In this document: piece after piece, positions 53,534-62,741 of the stretch | Layout: every line of letters starts with the position of its first letter | Position numbering within the stretch: position 1 is the first letter of the stretch | Assembly (NCBI RefSeq): GCF_038051945.1 | Contig: NZ_CP150302.1 | Span: forward strand, 6,448,001-6,512,000 | From: Paenibacillus sp. FSL H3-0469 | GTDB lineage: Bacteria > Bacillota > Bacilli > Paenibacillales > Paenibacillaceae | DNA: 64,000 nucleotides | Direction of reading: 5' to 3' | The notes under the pieces: generated by a model | The model's input: only the letters and a program-made list of their open reading frames with translations | Databases searched by the model: none | Told to the model about the DNA's origin: nothing | Made by a program: the position numbers and the translations under genes

Positions 53534-54762
53534 TGAATAGTCTCCTCTACATGTGATGGTTCGCCAAGCCGTCTAATCATCTCGAAGCAGGCCCGGCTGT
53601 TGTGATAGGGGCATTTCCAGGCGCTGACCTTCGGTGCATGGGCCAGCGGCTGCAGGGATTCATCCACTCCCCAGTGCCATTCGCCCAGCTGATGATCAAT
53701 AATATATTTCTCTGTGAAGCTCCATGAGCTCTCAGCGGCTTCCAGAAAACGCAAATCTCCGGTTAACTGATATGCATTGTAGAATCCGACCATGGCTTCA
53801 GCCTGCGGCCACCAGTCTCTGGATTCGCGGGCTTTGTCAATGAAGCCGCTAAGATCTGCCTCGTTCCAGATTCCTCCATCCGGCGCTACCCCCTCAGCCA
53901 GTGCAGCTTCGGCCATCGACAGGGATACCTTGCGCACGCGTTCAAGCAGGACCTCATCTCCAAGAACTTCCGCAGCTTCATAGAGCAGCCAGCTTCCCTC
54001 TATGTCATGGCCGAAGGAGATATGCTCTGACTTCACCTGCCACTCTTCATCCATGAACAAATGGAAGTGCTTGCCGTCCGAATCCAGGATATGGTCCAGC
54101 ATCGTTTCGATCAGCTCAGCCAGCTTGCTTCTGAGTGTCTCTGATTTCCATACCCGGTACAAGCCGGTATACCCTTCCAGCACATGCAGGTGAGTATTCA
54201 TGGATTTCTTCTCATTCATATCCTTTGTGCTGAGACTTAGGGAATCGGTCATCTCCCACTCCCGCGATAAGGCTTCAATATACCCTTTGTGAAGAGGGTC
54301 ATAACCGTATTTCTCAATCAAATGGAACAATTGGGTGGCTTGGCGCAGGACGTCGTCCCGGCCGGTAGCATGATGGTACTCAGCCAGGGCATAGATGACA
54401 AAGGCGAGTCCATAGATTTGTTTCTTGGGCTGTGAAGCAGATCCGTGTTGATCTACCATCCAGAAGAAGCCGCCGAATTCGGAATCTGTGAAATGCTGAA
54501 TGAGATAATCATAGGCACGGTCGGCCATAGCCAGATAATCTGCGGTTCCGTACATGTTGTAAGCACTTGCAAATGTCCAGAGAATTCGTGCATTCAGTAC
54601 AAGGCTTTTGTCCGCACCGGGCAACACGTGCAGCTGATTGTCCATTTCACCGATAAAGCCGCCATAAGTATCATCCAGGGTATGCTTCATCCAGAAGCCC
54701 AGAATATTGTCTTTCAGCTCTGCTTCCAGCCGGGTGCGCCATACTTCGGTTGCATTGTTCAT
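53530..54762 (-). CDS. Cellobiose/mannobiose 2-epimerase
   Basis: An AGE-superfamily epimerase of 410 residues that inverts C2 of the reducing sugar, turning beta-1,4-mannobiose into mannosylglucose. His193 in THLHVLEGY, His252 in SFGHDIEGSWLL and His387 in CPYHNSR match the catalytic histidines of the family. It is first of two minus-strand genes, with GH130 after it. The ATG at 54762 lies 14 bases from AAGGAG; a GTG at 54777 overlaps that site. Confidence 0.92.
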   Translation of the reverse strand: MNNATEVWRTRLEAELKDNILGFWMKHTLDDTYGGFIGEMDNQLHVLPGADKSLVLNARILWTFASAYNMYGTADYLAMADRAYDYLIQHFTDSEFGGFFWMVDQHGSASQPKKQIYGLAFVIYALAEYHHATGRDDVLRQATQLFHLIEKYGYDPLHKGYIEALSREWEMTDSLSLSTKDMNEKKSMNTHLHVLEGYTGLYRVWKSETLRSKLAELIETMLDHILDSDGKHFHLFMDEEWQVKSEHISFGHDIEGSWLLYEAAEVLGDEVLLERVRKVSLSMAEAALAEGVAPDGGIWNEADLSGFIDKARESRDWWPQAEAMVGFYNAYQLTGDLRFLEAAESSWSFTEKYIIDHQLGEWHWGVDESLQPLAHAPKVSAWKCPYHNSRACFEMIRRLGEPSHVEETIQ

Positions 54763-54843
54763 ATTTGTTTTGTTCACTCCTTAATAGTGCTTGCTGGTGT
54801 TGGAGTTAATTTTTATAATTGTTATTATTATATTAGTTTATAA

Positions 54844-54857
54844 TGATAACGATATAT
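54844..54857. promoter_or_regulatory. Weak LacI/CcpA-type half operator
   Basis: TGATAACGATATAT keeps one good half-site (TGATAACG) of the palindromes at 54978 and 55990 and lies in the AT-rich promoter region of the epimerase gene. Confidence 0.35.
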
Positions 54858-54966
54858 AACCATGTTATAACCCTTTTCGGCCGGGAATTCAAGCGGGAAT
54901 TGGATGAAGTCAATTGAAGACTATAAAAGTGGATAGGGGCACATTTTTTAATGGTTATGCAGAGTC

Positions 54967-54991
54967 TATAATTGTATTGATAGCGCTATCA
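54967..54991 (+). promoter_or_regulatory. -10 element plus LacI/CcpA-type operator
   Basis: TATAAT at 54967-54972, then five bases, then the perfect palindrome TGATAGCGCTATCA at 54978-54991. It sits just upstream of the response-regulator gene, where a bound repressor would cover the transcription start. Confidence 0.75.
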
Positions 54992-55019
54992 TCAGAGATG
55001 AAACGACGGGGGCGATAGG

Positions 55020-55784
55020 GTGGTAATCCGGATCATGATTGCGGATGATGAGGAAGTGATCCGCCGCGGGCTGGAGAAGATCGCTTCCAGAATGGATGTG
55101 GAGGTCAGGGTGATCGGCTCGTACGGCAACGGGCTTGAGGCCTGGAACCATTTGCAGGAGCTAAGCCTGGAGGAGATTGATCTTCTTATTACTGATATCA
55201 AGATGCCGAGAATGGATGGATTCCAGCTGATTGAAGCGGCGAGAGGACATCTTAAGCAGCTGCCTATAGCAGTGCTGAGCGGCTTCAGTGAATTCGACTA
55301 TGCCCGTAAGGCTATGCGCTTCGGTGTACTTGATTATCTGCTGAAGCCCATAGATAAGGCACAATTATATGATCTGCTCAAAAGTGTAGAAGCGGCCCGG
55401 CAGACACTTGCGGCTGCTCCCTCCGATGAAGTGCCGCATCAGCCTTCCGAAGGCGGGGAGCATTATGTAGTCGAGCAGATGAAGAGCATTCTTGAGCAGG
55501 ATTACGGTCTTAATTTCGAGCTTGAGCGGCTGGCTGAGGCCGTGGGAATGAATGCGAGTTATATCAGCAGGCTGTTCAAGCATAAGACAGGTCAGACCCT
55601 TACCGACTACTTGATCGGCATCCGCATTGCGGAGGCCAAGAAGCTGCTTCTCCATCATCCGGACCTGAAGAATTATGAGATTGCTGACAAAGTCGGCTAC
55701 AGCGATCCGGTGTACTTCAATAAGCTATTCAAGAAAATGTGCGGCATGACGCCTAAGGAGTATAAAAGCCGGTACAGATCATAA
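55020..55784 (+). CDS. YesN-type response regulator, AraC output
   Basis: A 254-residue regulator. The receiver domain (1-120) has Asp9 and Asp10, phospho-acceptor Asp59 in LLITDIKMPRMDG, and Lys109 in LLKP. An AraC domain (about 150-253) ends with GYSDPVYFNKLFKKMCGMTP. YesN proteins usually have about 350-540 residues, so this is a compact form without the middle region. The GTG start follows GGGGGCGAT. The probable partner is the kinase at 47043, and the likely target is the adjoining transporter operon. Confidence 0.92.
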   Translation: MVIRIMIADDEEVIRRGLEKIASRMDVEVRVIGSYGNGLEAWNHLQELSLEEIDLLITDIKMPRMDGFQLIEAARGHLKQLPIAVLSGFSEFDYARKAMRFGVLDYLLKPIDKAQLYDLLKSVEAARQTLAAAPSDEVPHQPSEGGEHYVVEQMKSILEQDYGLNFELERLAEAVGMNASYISRLFKHKTGQTLTDYLIGIRIAEAKKLLLHHPDLKNYEIADKVGYSDPVYFNKLFKKMCGMTPKEYKSRYRS

Positions 55785-55818
55785 GCTTGCGTCGCACTTT
55801 ACAGGAAAAGAGCCCATT

Positions 55819-55866
55819 GGCACTACCATTTCACTTCTTCAGGGAGTGACAGGGTAGTGTTTTTTC
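55819..55866 (+). terminator. Terminator after response regulator
   Basis: CACTACCATTTCACT pairs with AGTGACAGGGTAGTG, followed by T6. Confidence 0.8.
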
Positions 55867-55978
55867 GCGGTTGTGCAGACGTTTTGTTTTTGCTGCCACT
55901 ATATTTTAAATAACAAAAATAACAAATAGAAGACCAGAAAAAGCAATTGGAACCATCGTTTAAAGGAGTGGTAGGGTC

Positions 55979-56003
55979 TATAATTGCAATGAAAGCGATA
56001 ACA
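55979..56003 (+). promoter_or_regulatory. -10 element plus LacI/CcpA-type operator
   Basis: TATAAT at 55979-55984, five bases, then TGAAAGCGATAACA at 55990-56003, a full match to the cre consensus. The GTCTATAATTG context and the spacing repeat those at 54965. The promoter serves the binding-protein gene at 56123. The rest of 55867-56122 holds no gene. Confidence 0.75.
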
Positions 56004-56122
56004 ACAAGGGATTCTAGATGAATGGAGGATAATTTAAATTCTGTGTAGTAGGAAAATGGATCTCACTGTTATTGTTTTGTTATTATACTATTCCGTTCTA
56101 AATGAAGAGAGGGGTCAGAAAT

Positions 56123-57502
56123 ATGATGAAAAAAACCAAAGCAGTTACCGGGTTGGCAACGCTGACACTGATGGCCGGTCTATTCTCCGGCTGTTCATCT
56201 AACAACAATAATGCCACTAATGCGGCTGCAACCAATGCAGGCGGGAACACAGGCACCGCTGTGGAGGCCACTGCCGCTCCTGAGGGAGATGCAGCTAAAG
56301 ATATCAAGGGTGATATTACGGTAATTACACAGCGGACGGATATTGTGGATACTGTGTTCAAAGACTACGCCGCCAAGTTCAACGAGAAATACCCGAATGT
56401 CAAAGTGAATTTTGAAGCCTTGTCGAACTACGAGGATCAGATCAAAATCCGCATGAGCACCAGTGATTACGGAGATGTTCTGCTCCTGCCTACCAGCGTA
56501 GCGATCAAAGACCTGCCGGATTTCTTCGAGCCATTGGGTAAAAAGTCTGATCTGGAGCAGCAATATACAGGCCTCGAAGAGCGGACGGTAGACGGGATTT
56601 CCTACGGTATTCCGATTACGGTGAACTTCTCCGGCGTGATCTATAACAAGCAGGTCTTCAAGGATGCCGGAGTGACCGAGGTTCCAAGAACCTTCGACCA
56701 GTTCTCCGCTGCACTCAAGAGTATCAAGGAGAAGACGGATGCCGTTCCTCTCTACACGAACTATGCTGCGGGCTGGACGCTGACTCAGTGGGAAGCGGAT
56801 CTGGCTACCGTTGCCGGAGACCGTGAATATGTCAACATCGGCCAGGTAGCCTCCGACGATAACTTCGTTCCAGGCCAGCCGCACTATGAGCTCTACAAAG
56901 TAATGTACGATGCTGCCAAAGAGGGTCTGATCGAAGAGGACCCGACTACAACCGACTGGGAATCCTCCAAGGCAGATCTGGCGAACGGCAAAATCGGTAC
57001 GATGATTCTGGGCTCCTGGGCCATTGGTCAGATCAAAGGACTGGCAGCGAACCCGGATGATGTAGGCTTCATGCCATTCCCGACCAATGCCGACAAGATT
57101 CTGGTTCCGCTGTCTGACGACTATAATCTGGGGGTTAGCATTCACAGCAAAAATAAAGAAGCCGCCAGAGCATGGGTGGACTGGTTCATTAATGAATCCG
57201 GTTATCCGACTACTGAAGGGGGAGGCATGAGCCCGGTAAAGGGAGCCGAGCTGCCTGAAATTCTCAAGCAGTTTGAAGGCACAGACATTACCTTCGACAC
57301 GCTTGCTCCAGCCAAAGCCGGTGAAGAAGGCTGGGTGGATGCCATTGATAAAGAGGCGGAAATCGGCCTGTGGCAGCCTGACTTCAAGAAGGTAATCATC
57401 GAAGCAGCAATTGGCAACCGCAAGCAATCCTATGATGACATTATGAAAGAACTGAATGATAAATGGAAAGCAGCCAGAGCCAAAATTGTCACTGCCAAGT
57501 AG
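56123..57502 (+). CDS. Sugar-binding lipoprotein of the mannoside importer
   Basis: A solute-binding protein of 459 residues: a lipoprotein signal peptide with lipobox FSGC near residues 21-24, an Asn/Ala/Thr-rich linker, then the binding fold starting DITVITQRTDIV. It precedes two permeases and a GH130 enzyme, so a manno-oligosaccharide cargo is inferred. AGAGGGG lies eight bases before the ATG at 56123, so the ATG at 56102 is over-extended. It is paralogous to the kinase-linked protein at 48942. Confidence 0.93.
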   Translation: MMKKTKAVTGLATLTLMAGLFSGCSSNNNNATNAAATNAGGNTGTAVEATAAPEGDAAKDIKGDITVITQRTDIVDTVFKDYAAKFNEKYPNVKVNFEALSNYEDQIKIRMSTSDYGDVLLLPTSVAIKDLPDFFEPLGKKSDLEQQYTGLEERTVDGISYGIPITVNFSGVIYNKQVFKDAGVTEVPRTFDQFSAALKSIKEKTDAVPLYTNYAAGWTLTQWEADLATVAGDREYVNIGQVASDDNFVPGQPHYELYKVMYDAAKEGLIEEDPTTTDWESSKADLANGKIGTMILGSWAIGQIKGLAANPDDVGFMPFPTNADKILVPLSDDYNLGVSIHSKNKEAARAWVDWFINESGYPTTEGGGMSPVKGAELPEILKQFEGTDITFDTLAPAKAGEEGWVDAIDKEAEIGLWQPDFKKVIIEAAIGNRKQSYDDIMKELNDKWKAARAKIVTAK

Positions 57503-57608
57503 ATTAAAGATCAAAAGAAAGGGGAGATGCCGGCAAGGCATGATCCCCTTCACTTTTTCAGGGATAGAAGCGCAGTGAAGAGCAGTAAGTTTTCAGGAGG
57601 TGTGGAGC

Positions 57609-58490
57609 GTGCCTAAATTGTCTAACCTGAGCTATAAAAATCAACGGATTCTGATCATTTTTTTATTTTCGCTAGTACCCGTAGTTCTCCTGCTGACGTT
57701 CTCCTATTTACCTGTCTTTAAAATGTTTCAGTACAGCTTCACCAGCTGGAACGGGCTAAGCAAAAATATGGAGTACATCGGCTTTGACAACTACAAGACG
57801 ATCTTCACCAAGCCGGAGTACTTCGCCGTGTTCAAGGTCAGCTTGTATTACTTTTTCGCCACCTTTGTCCAGATGGGGCTGGCGCTTTATTTTGCGACGA
57901 TTCTGAGCTTCAATGTCCGGCTTAAGAACTGGTTCAAGGGGATTCTGTTCTTCCCGACCCTGCTGAACGGTGTGGCGATCGGATTCATCTTCCTGTTCTT
58001 CTTCAAGCCGGAAGGCACGCTTAATACCATTCTTGATCTGCTCGGCCTTACGTCACTCCAGCAGAAATGGCTGCTGAATCCGCAGCTCATTAATGTCTCT
58101 CTCGCTTTTGCGTCGGTATGGCGTTACATGGGGATGAACTTTATTATCTTCCTTGGTGCAATCTCCTCGATCGGCAGCGATATCTATGAAGCCTCGGAGA
58201 TAGACGGGGCTAACCGCTGGCATCAGTTCCGGCATATCATCATTCCAAGCATCAAGCGCATCCTGCAGCTCAATCTGATCCTCGCGGTCAGCGGGGCGAT
58301 TGGTGTGTTTGAGATTCCGTACGTGATGACCGGCGGCTCCAACGGCAGCGGTACTTTTGTCATCCAGACCGTCGATGTGGCCTTCAAATACAGCAAGCTG
58401 GGGCTGGCTTCGGCCATGGCTGTGGTCTTGCTTGGTATTGTGATTCTGGTCACCATCCTGCAGCGCATTCTGATCAAGGAGGAGAAATAG
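57609..58490 (+). CDS. ABC sugar permease, MalF/LacF type
   Basis: A 293-residue permease with six predicted helices; its EAA loop EASEIDGANRWHQFRHIIIP lies near 197-216. CAGGAGG lies eight bases before the GTG at 57609, better than the GTG at 57600, which overlaps it. It forms the importer with the binding protein and the next permease. No ATPase is encoded nearby, so a shared MsmX-like subunit is expected. Confidence 0.92.
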   Translation: MPKLSNLSYKNQRILIIFLFSLVPVVLLLTFSYLPVFKMFQYSFTSWNGLSKNMEYIGFDNYKTIFTKPEYFAVFKVSLYYFFATFVQMGLALYFATILSFNVRLKNWFKGILFFPTLLNGVAIGFIFLFFFKPEGTLNTILDLLGLTSLQQKWLLNPQLINVSLAFASVWRYMGMNFIIFLGAISSIGSDIYEASEIDGANRWHQFRHIIIPSIKRILQLNLILAVSGAIGVFEIPYVMTGGSNGSGTFVIQTVDVAFKYSKLGLASAMAVVLLGIVILVTILQRILIKEEK

Positions 58491-58494
58491 AGCG

Positions 58495-59328
58495 ATGCAT
58501 ACCTTGAAATACAACCTGGCGGCTTTCTTCAAATATCTCTCCCTGGTGCTGGGTGCGCTGATGGCATTGATACCGATTGTGGTGGTCTTCTTCGCTTCCC
58601 TGAAAACCAATGCCGAGTATGCCTCAACCGGTCCGCTGACCCTGCCGGAGAACTGGCTGAATTTCGCCAACTATTCTAAAGCCTTCGTAGACGGAAACAT
58701 GCTGCTCGGCTTCATGAACACGATCATTATCGTCCTTATTTCCATTGCGGGCGCTACGCTTACCGGCTCGATGATGGCTTACATTCTGGCCCGCTTCAAA
58801 TTCAGAGGCAGCAAGGCGCTGATGGGGGCTTTTCTGCTGGCTACGCTGATTCCCGGAGTAACGACGCAAGTAGCAACTTTTCAGATCATCAATGCCCTGG
58901 ACTTGTTCAATACCCGCTGGGCGCCGATTCTGATGTATCTGGGGACCGATATTATCGCTGTCTATATCTTCATGCAGTTCCTGGACTCGATCTCTGAATC
59001 GCTTGACGAATCGGCAATGCTGGATGGCGCCTCCTACTGGACGATCTATTGGAGAATCATTCTTCCGCTGCTGAGTCCGGCCATTGTGACGGTGATTATC
59101 GTGAAGGGCGTTAATATCTACAATGATTTCTATACCCCATTTCTGTATATGCCAAAAAGCAGCCTGCAGGTCGTATCTACCGCGCTGTTCAAATTCAAAG
59201 GGCCTTACGGCTCCCAGTGGGAGGTCATCTGCGCCGCGATTATGATCGCCATCATTCCGACGCTGATCGCGTTCGTAGCGCTGCAGAAATACATCTATAA
59301 CGGCTTCGCCCAAGGGTCGGTCAAATAA
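58495..59328 (+). CDS. ABC sugar permease, MalG/LacG type
   Basis: The second permease, 277 residues with six predicted helices. Its EAA-type loop is DESAMLDGASYWTIYWRIIL near residues 173-192, and the C-terminus FAQGSVK is typical. It begins four bases after the previous stop, with AAGGAGG inside that gene's end, so the two are translated together. Confidence 0.93.
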   Translation: MHTLKYNLAAFFKYLSLVLGALMALIPIVVVFFASLKTNAEYASTGPLTLPENWLNFANYSKAFVDGNMLLGFMNTIIIVLISIAGATLTGSMMAYILARFKFRGSKALMGAFLLATLIPGVTTQVATFQIINALDLFNTRWAPILMYLGTDIIAVYIFMQFLDSISESLDESAMLDGASYWTIYWRIILPLLSPAIVTVIIVKGVNIYNDFYTPFLYMPKSSLQVVSTALFKFKGPYGSQWEVICAAIMIAIIPTLIAFVALQKYIYNGFAQGSVK

Positions 59329-59395
59329 AGCGGCAAGCCGGGGAGTAACACACCATCGCAGCGGCTGCTGCAACTATTATTGGAGGGATTCTATT

Positions 59396-60421
59396 ATGAG
59401 AGAAGTTAAACTGACTGGCAGCCACAGCCTGCCGAATATGCCTTGGCAGGACAGACCTGCCGGGAATGACAATCCGGTCTGGAGACATAGCGATAACCCG
59501 GTAATCAAGCGCAATCCGGCCAAAGGGGTCGCCCGTATCTTCAACAGCGCGGTGATCGCTTACGAGGGCAGCTTTCTGGGAGTCTTCCGCGTTGAGGATA
59601 ACACGACCCGCCCCCATCTGCGGATGGGCCGCAGCGCGGACGGTCTGGATTGGGTCATTGATGAGCAGCCGATCCAGTTCAAGGACGAAGCAGGCCAGCC
59701 ATACATGCCGCGTTACGCGTATGATCCCCGTCTGGTAAAGGTGGAGGATACCTATTACATCATCTGGTGCACGGATTTCTACGGGGCGGCAATCGGCGTT
59801 GCCAAGACACAGGATTTCAAGAGCTTCGTCAGTCTGGAGAATCCCTTCCTGCCGTTCAACCGTAACGGCGTGCTGTTCCCGAAGAAAATAGGCGGGAATT
59901 TCGTTATGCTCTCCCGTCCAAGTGACAGCGGACATACGCCGTTCGGTGATGTTTTCCTCAGCGAGAGCCCAGACTTCGTGTACTGGGGCAAGCACCGCCA
60001 TGTCATGACCAAGGGCGGACAAGGCTGGTGGCAGAGTACCAAGATCGGCGGCGGCCCTGCGCCCATTGAGACCTCGGAAGGCTGGCTGATGTTCTACCAT
60101 GGGGTAACAGGGACCTGTAACGGCCTTGTCTACAGCATGGGCGCTGTTATTCTGGATGCAGATGAGCCTTCAAAAGTGAAATACCGCTCCCGCAACTTCG
60201 TGCTGACACCGGAAGAATGGTATGAAGAAAGAGGCTTTGTCAACAATGTCCTCTTCCCTTGTGCTGCGCTGAGTGACGCGGATACCGGACGGATTGCCAT
60301 CTATTACGGGGCAGCGGACACCTATGTTGGTGTTGCTTACACCACCGCTCATGAAATCGTTAATTACGTCATTGAGACTCATGAAGAGGTTGGCGATGAT
60401 GCCGGTCCCGGGAGAATCTAG
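59396..60421 (+). CDS. GH130 beta-mannoside phosphorylase
   Basis: A cytoplasmic GH130 enzyme of 341 residues, distinct from the one at 52358 and closer to the GH130_2 type that phosphorolyses mannose from beta-1,4-manno-oligosaccharides. NPAKGVARIFNSAVI lies near 41-55, AYDPRLVKVEDTYYIIWC with the likely catalytic Asp near 107-124, and TKIGGGPAPIETSEGWLMFYHG near 216-237. ATTGGAGGG precedes the ATG. It is the last intact gene of the importer operon. The exact chain-length preference cannot be read from sequence. Confidence 0.9.
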   Translation: MREVKLTGSHSLPNMPWQDRPAGNDNPVWRHSDNPVIKRNPAKGVARIFNSAVIAYEGSFLGVFRVEDNTTRPHLRMGRSADGLDWVIDEQPIQFKDEAGQPYMPRYAYDPRLVKVEDTYYIIWCTDFYGAAIGVAKTQDFKSFVSLENPFLPFNRNGVLFPKKIGGNFVMLSRPSDSGHTPFGDVFLSESPDFVYWGKHRHVMTKGGQGWWQSTKIGGGPAPIETSEGWLMFYHGVTGTCNGLVYSMGAVILDADEPSKVKYRSRNFVLTPEEWYEERGFVNNVLFPCAALSDADTGRIAIYYGAADTYVGVAYTTAHEIVNYVIETHEEVGDDAGPGRI

Positions 60422-60540
60422 AGCTTGCCGCATACAACAAAATCACAGCCGTAAAAGATCTGTTGGTATATCATGAGTATGGTCATGAATATCTTCCCTA
60501 TCTTTCTGATCGGACGCTTCAGATGTTCATGACCTTGTAA
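60421..60540 (+). pseudogene. Relic of acetyl-xylan-esterase-type C-terminus
   Basis: Thirty-nine codons with no start, reading ELAAYNKITAVKDLLVYHEY then GHEYLPYLSDRTLQMFM and a stop. The YNKI and YGHE segments, the latter holding the catalytic His, resemble the end of AXE1/cephalosporin C deacetylase-type esterases. Its first base is the last base of the GH130 stop codon. An esterase gene next to GH130 would fit acetylated mannan, so this looks like the remainder after a deletion. Confidence 0.6.
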
Positions 60541-60585
60541 CGGGCTCCTTCCGTTCAAGAATACATAGAATCCGGCGGTGATTTT

Positions 60586-62655
60586 TTGAGCAAGTCAACA
60601 GTTCGCAGTACATCTATTCTTACTCGGCTGCATCCCTCCAAGTCGCTGGGGATGCAGCTCTTTCTGGTGTTTTTCATCGCGACCATGGGTATTGTGCTGT
60701 CTCTGGGGTATATTTCTTACTCTGTGGCCAGGCATACGATTGAGAACAATGCATTGTCCGCTAATCAGCAGACCGTGGAGCAGGCGGCAGAGAAGCTGGA
60801 TGTGATCCTGCTGCGCTATGAAGATAATCTGGGTCAGCTGTTCTACAATGATGATATTCAGCAGGCAATTGCCTTGGAAGGTCTTGCAGCCGCAGATTCA
60901 GCGAAGCGCACAGAGCTCTCCAAGACGATTAAAGGGGAGCTCAATCAATGGCTCACGGCTGTACCCGGGGTGCAGGCAGTGTATCTGGTTCCGCTGAATG
61001 AAGTGTTGCCCGCAGCCGGAGCTGGTGAAGTGGATAAAGATTTCCTGGAGGCGATCCGTGATGCAGCATGGTACAAGCAGTTGCAGGAGAAGCCGCAGAG
61101 CCAGTGGATTACCGAAGCGTTGAAGCAGGGAGAGGCCGCAGGAGTGGTGCGTTTCGCTAAGTCTGTAGCGGCGGAAGCGGGTCACTCCGGTTATCTGGCA
61201 ATCTGCGATATTAAGACTACAGAGCTTGACAGCCAGCTGAAAATGGTTGATCTGGGCCCGGGCTCCTATATCCAGCTGCTGACGTCCGCAGATGAGCTGA
61301 TCGCCTCTTCCCAGCAAGAGGAAACGGACACTTATCTGCGCCTGGGCGGCACTCTGTTCAAGGGCTTAAGTGATACCTCCGGCTCTCTGCCGACCAAGGA
61401 TGAGAAGGGCAAATCCATTCTTGCTGTCTACGGCACACTGCATACCTCCGGCTGGAGGATGCTCGGTGTGGTGCCTTCCGGCAATCTGACCAAGGATGCG
61501 GGACGGATTCTTAACACGACCTACATTGCAGTGGCCGCCGCTGCCGCCGTTGCCGTGCTGATTGGACTCTGGATGGTACGGATGGTCTCGCGTCCGCTGT
61601 CACGGCTGCGGGATCTGATGGTCAAGGGCGCAGACGGGGATCTGCGCGTACGCACCGATGTCGTCACCCGTGATGAGATAGGCCAGCTGTCCGGCTCCTT
61701 CAACCTGATGATGGAGCAGATTACAGAGCTGGTCGTCCACACCAATGAGACCGCGCGTGAAGTTACGGAAGCAGCGGAAGCCCTTGGCAATGCCTCCCGG
61801 GACACAGCGGTGGCAGCGAAGGATATTGCTGCAGCCACGGAAGAGATTGCCGGCGGTGCAGGCAGTCTCTCGCTGGAAGCGGACCGGGGGAATGAGATGA
61901 CGGCTCAGATCTCGGAGAAGATGGAAGCCGTCATTGCAGTGGCCCATGAGATTGGCGGAACTGCGCACAGCGTGGAGCAAGCCAGTGCAGAAGGGGTAGT
62001 CAAGCTGCAGGAGCTGCTGGGCAGAACCCAAGAGACTGGCGACAGGACAGGCAAGCTGGTTCTTAAGGTGAATGAACTTAAGGATACCGCCTCATCGGTG
62101 ATTCAGGTGCTGGAGGTCATGCAGAGCATCACCCAGCAGACCAATATCCTGTCGCTGAACGCTACTATTGAAGCAGCGAGGGCAGGCGAAGCGGGCAAGG
62201 GCTTCACGGTTGTCGCCGATGAAATCCGCCAGCTGGCGGAGCAGTCCAAGCGTTCCATTGCCGTTGTGGGCGAGATTACGGACCGGATCATGCGGGATAT
62301 GCATGAGACGGTAGACGCCCTGTCCGAGGTTGCGCCGCTGTTCGGGGAGCAGATGGACTATGTTCAGAACACCAGTGAGATCTTCACTAGTGTACAGGGG
62401 CAGATGCATCAGCTGATCACCAGGCTGGATTCGGTCTCCTCTTCGATTGACGGCCTGAACCACTCGCAGCAAGTCTTGTCAGAGACTATAGGCAATGTCA
62501 GTTCATTCGCGGAAGAATCCTCGGCCGCCTCTGAAGAGGTAGCTTCCCTGACCGGAGAACAGGAGAATGTAAGCGAATATCTGGTTACCCTCTCCGGTAA
62601 GCTGGAGAATGCTTCCTCCAGACTGCGGGAGCGGTTATCGAAGTTCAACGTGTGA
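60586..62655 (+). CDS. Methyl-accepting chemotaxis protein
   Basis: A transmembrane chemoreceptor of 689 residues: TM1 near 22-46, a dCache-like sensor about 47-305, TM2 near 308-332, HAMP, then the signalling domain with ITQQTNILSLNATIEAARAG near 515-534. It is paralogous to the receptor at 44110 but lacks the long basic leader. The TTG start follows a weak GGCGGTGAT. It closes the mannoside locus, which raises the possibility that it senses the same sugars. Confidence 0.92.
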   Translation: MSKSTVRSTSILTRLHPSKSLGMQLFLVFFIATMGIVLSLGYISYSVARHTIENNALSANQQTVEQAAEKLDVILLRYEDNLGQLFYNDDIQQAIALEGLAAADSAKRTELSKTIKGELNQWLTAVPGVQAVYLVPLNEVLPAAGAGEVDKDFLEAIRDAAWYKQLQEKPQSQWITEALKQGEAAGVVRFAKSVAAEAGHSGYLAICDIKTTELDSQLKMVDLGPGSYIQLLTSADELIASSQQEETDTYLRLGGTLFKGLSDTSGSLPTKDEKGKSILAVYGTLHTSGWRMLGVVPSGNLTKDAGRILNTTYIAVAAAAAVAVLIGLWMVRMVSRPLSRLRDLMVKGADGDLRVRTDVVTRDEIGQLSGSFNLMMEQITELVVHTNETAREVTEAAEALGNASRDTAVAAKDIAAATEEIAGGAGSLSLEADRGNEMTAQISEKMEAVIAVAHEIGGTAHSVEQASAEGVVKLQELLGRTQETGDRTGKLVLKVNELKDTASSVIQVLEVMQSITQQTNILSLNATIEAARAGEAGKGFTVVADEIRQLAEQSKRSIAVVGEITDRIMRDMHETVDALSEVAPLFGEQMDYVQNTSEIFTSVQGQMHQLITRLDSVSSSIDGLNHSQQVLSETIGNVSSFAEESSAASEEVASLTGEQENVSEYLVTLSGKLENASSRLRERLSKFNV

Positions 62656-62670
62656 GCCTAACTTTTTCAG

Positions 62671-62702
62671 ACCGCTTTCCTTCATGGGATGCGGTTTTTT
62701 TG
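62671..62702 (+). terminator. Terminator after chemoreceptor
   Basis: ACCGCTTTCC pairs with GGGATGCGGT and is followed by T7. Confidence 0.85.
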
Positions 62703-62741
62703 TATGCGAAAAACTGACAATAATGGGCCGATAGGGGATGT

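Noticed and set aside
56195..57553. 452-codon frame antisense to the binding protein at 56123
   Set aside because: Long only because of codon bias on the other strand; the plus strand encodes a clear lipoprotein.
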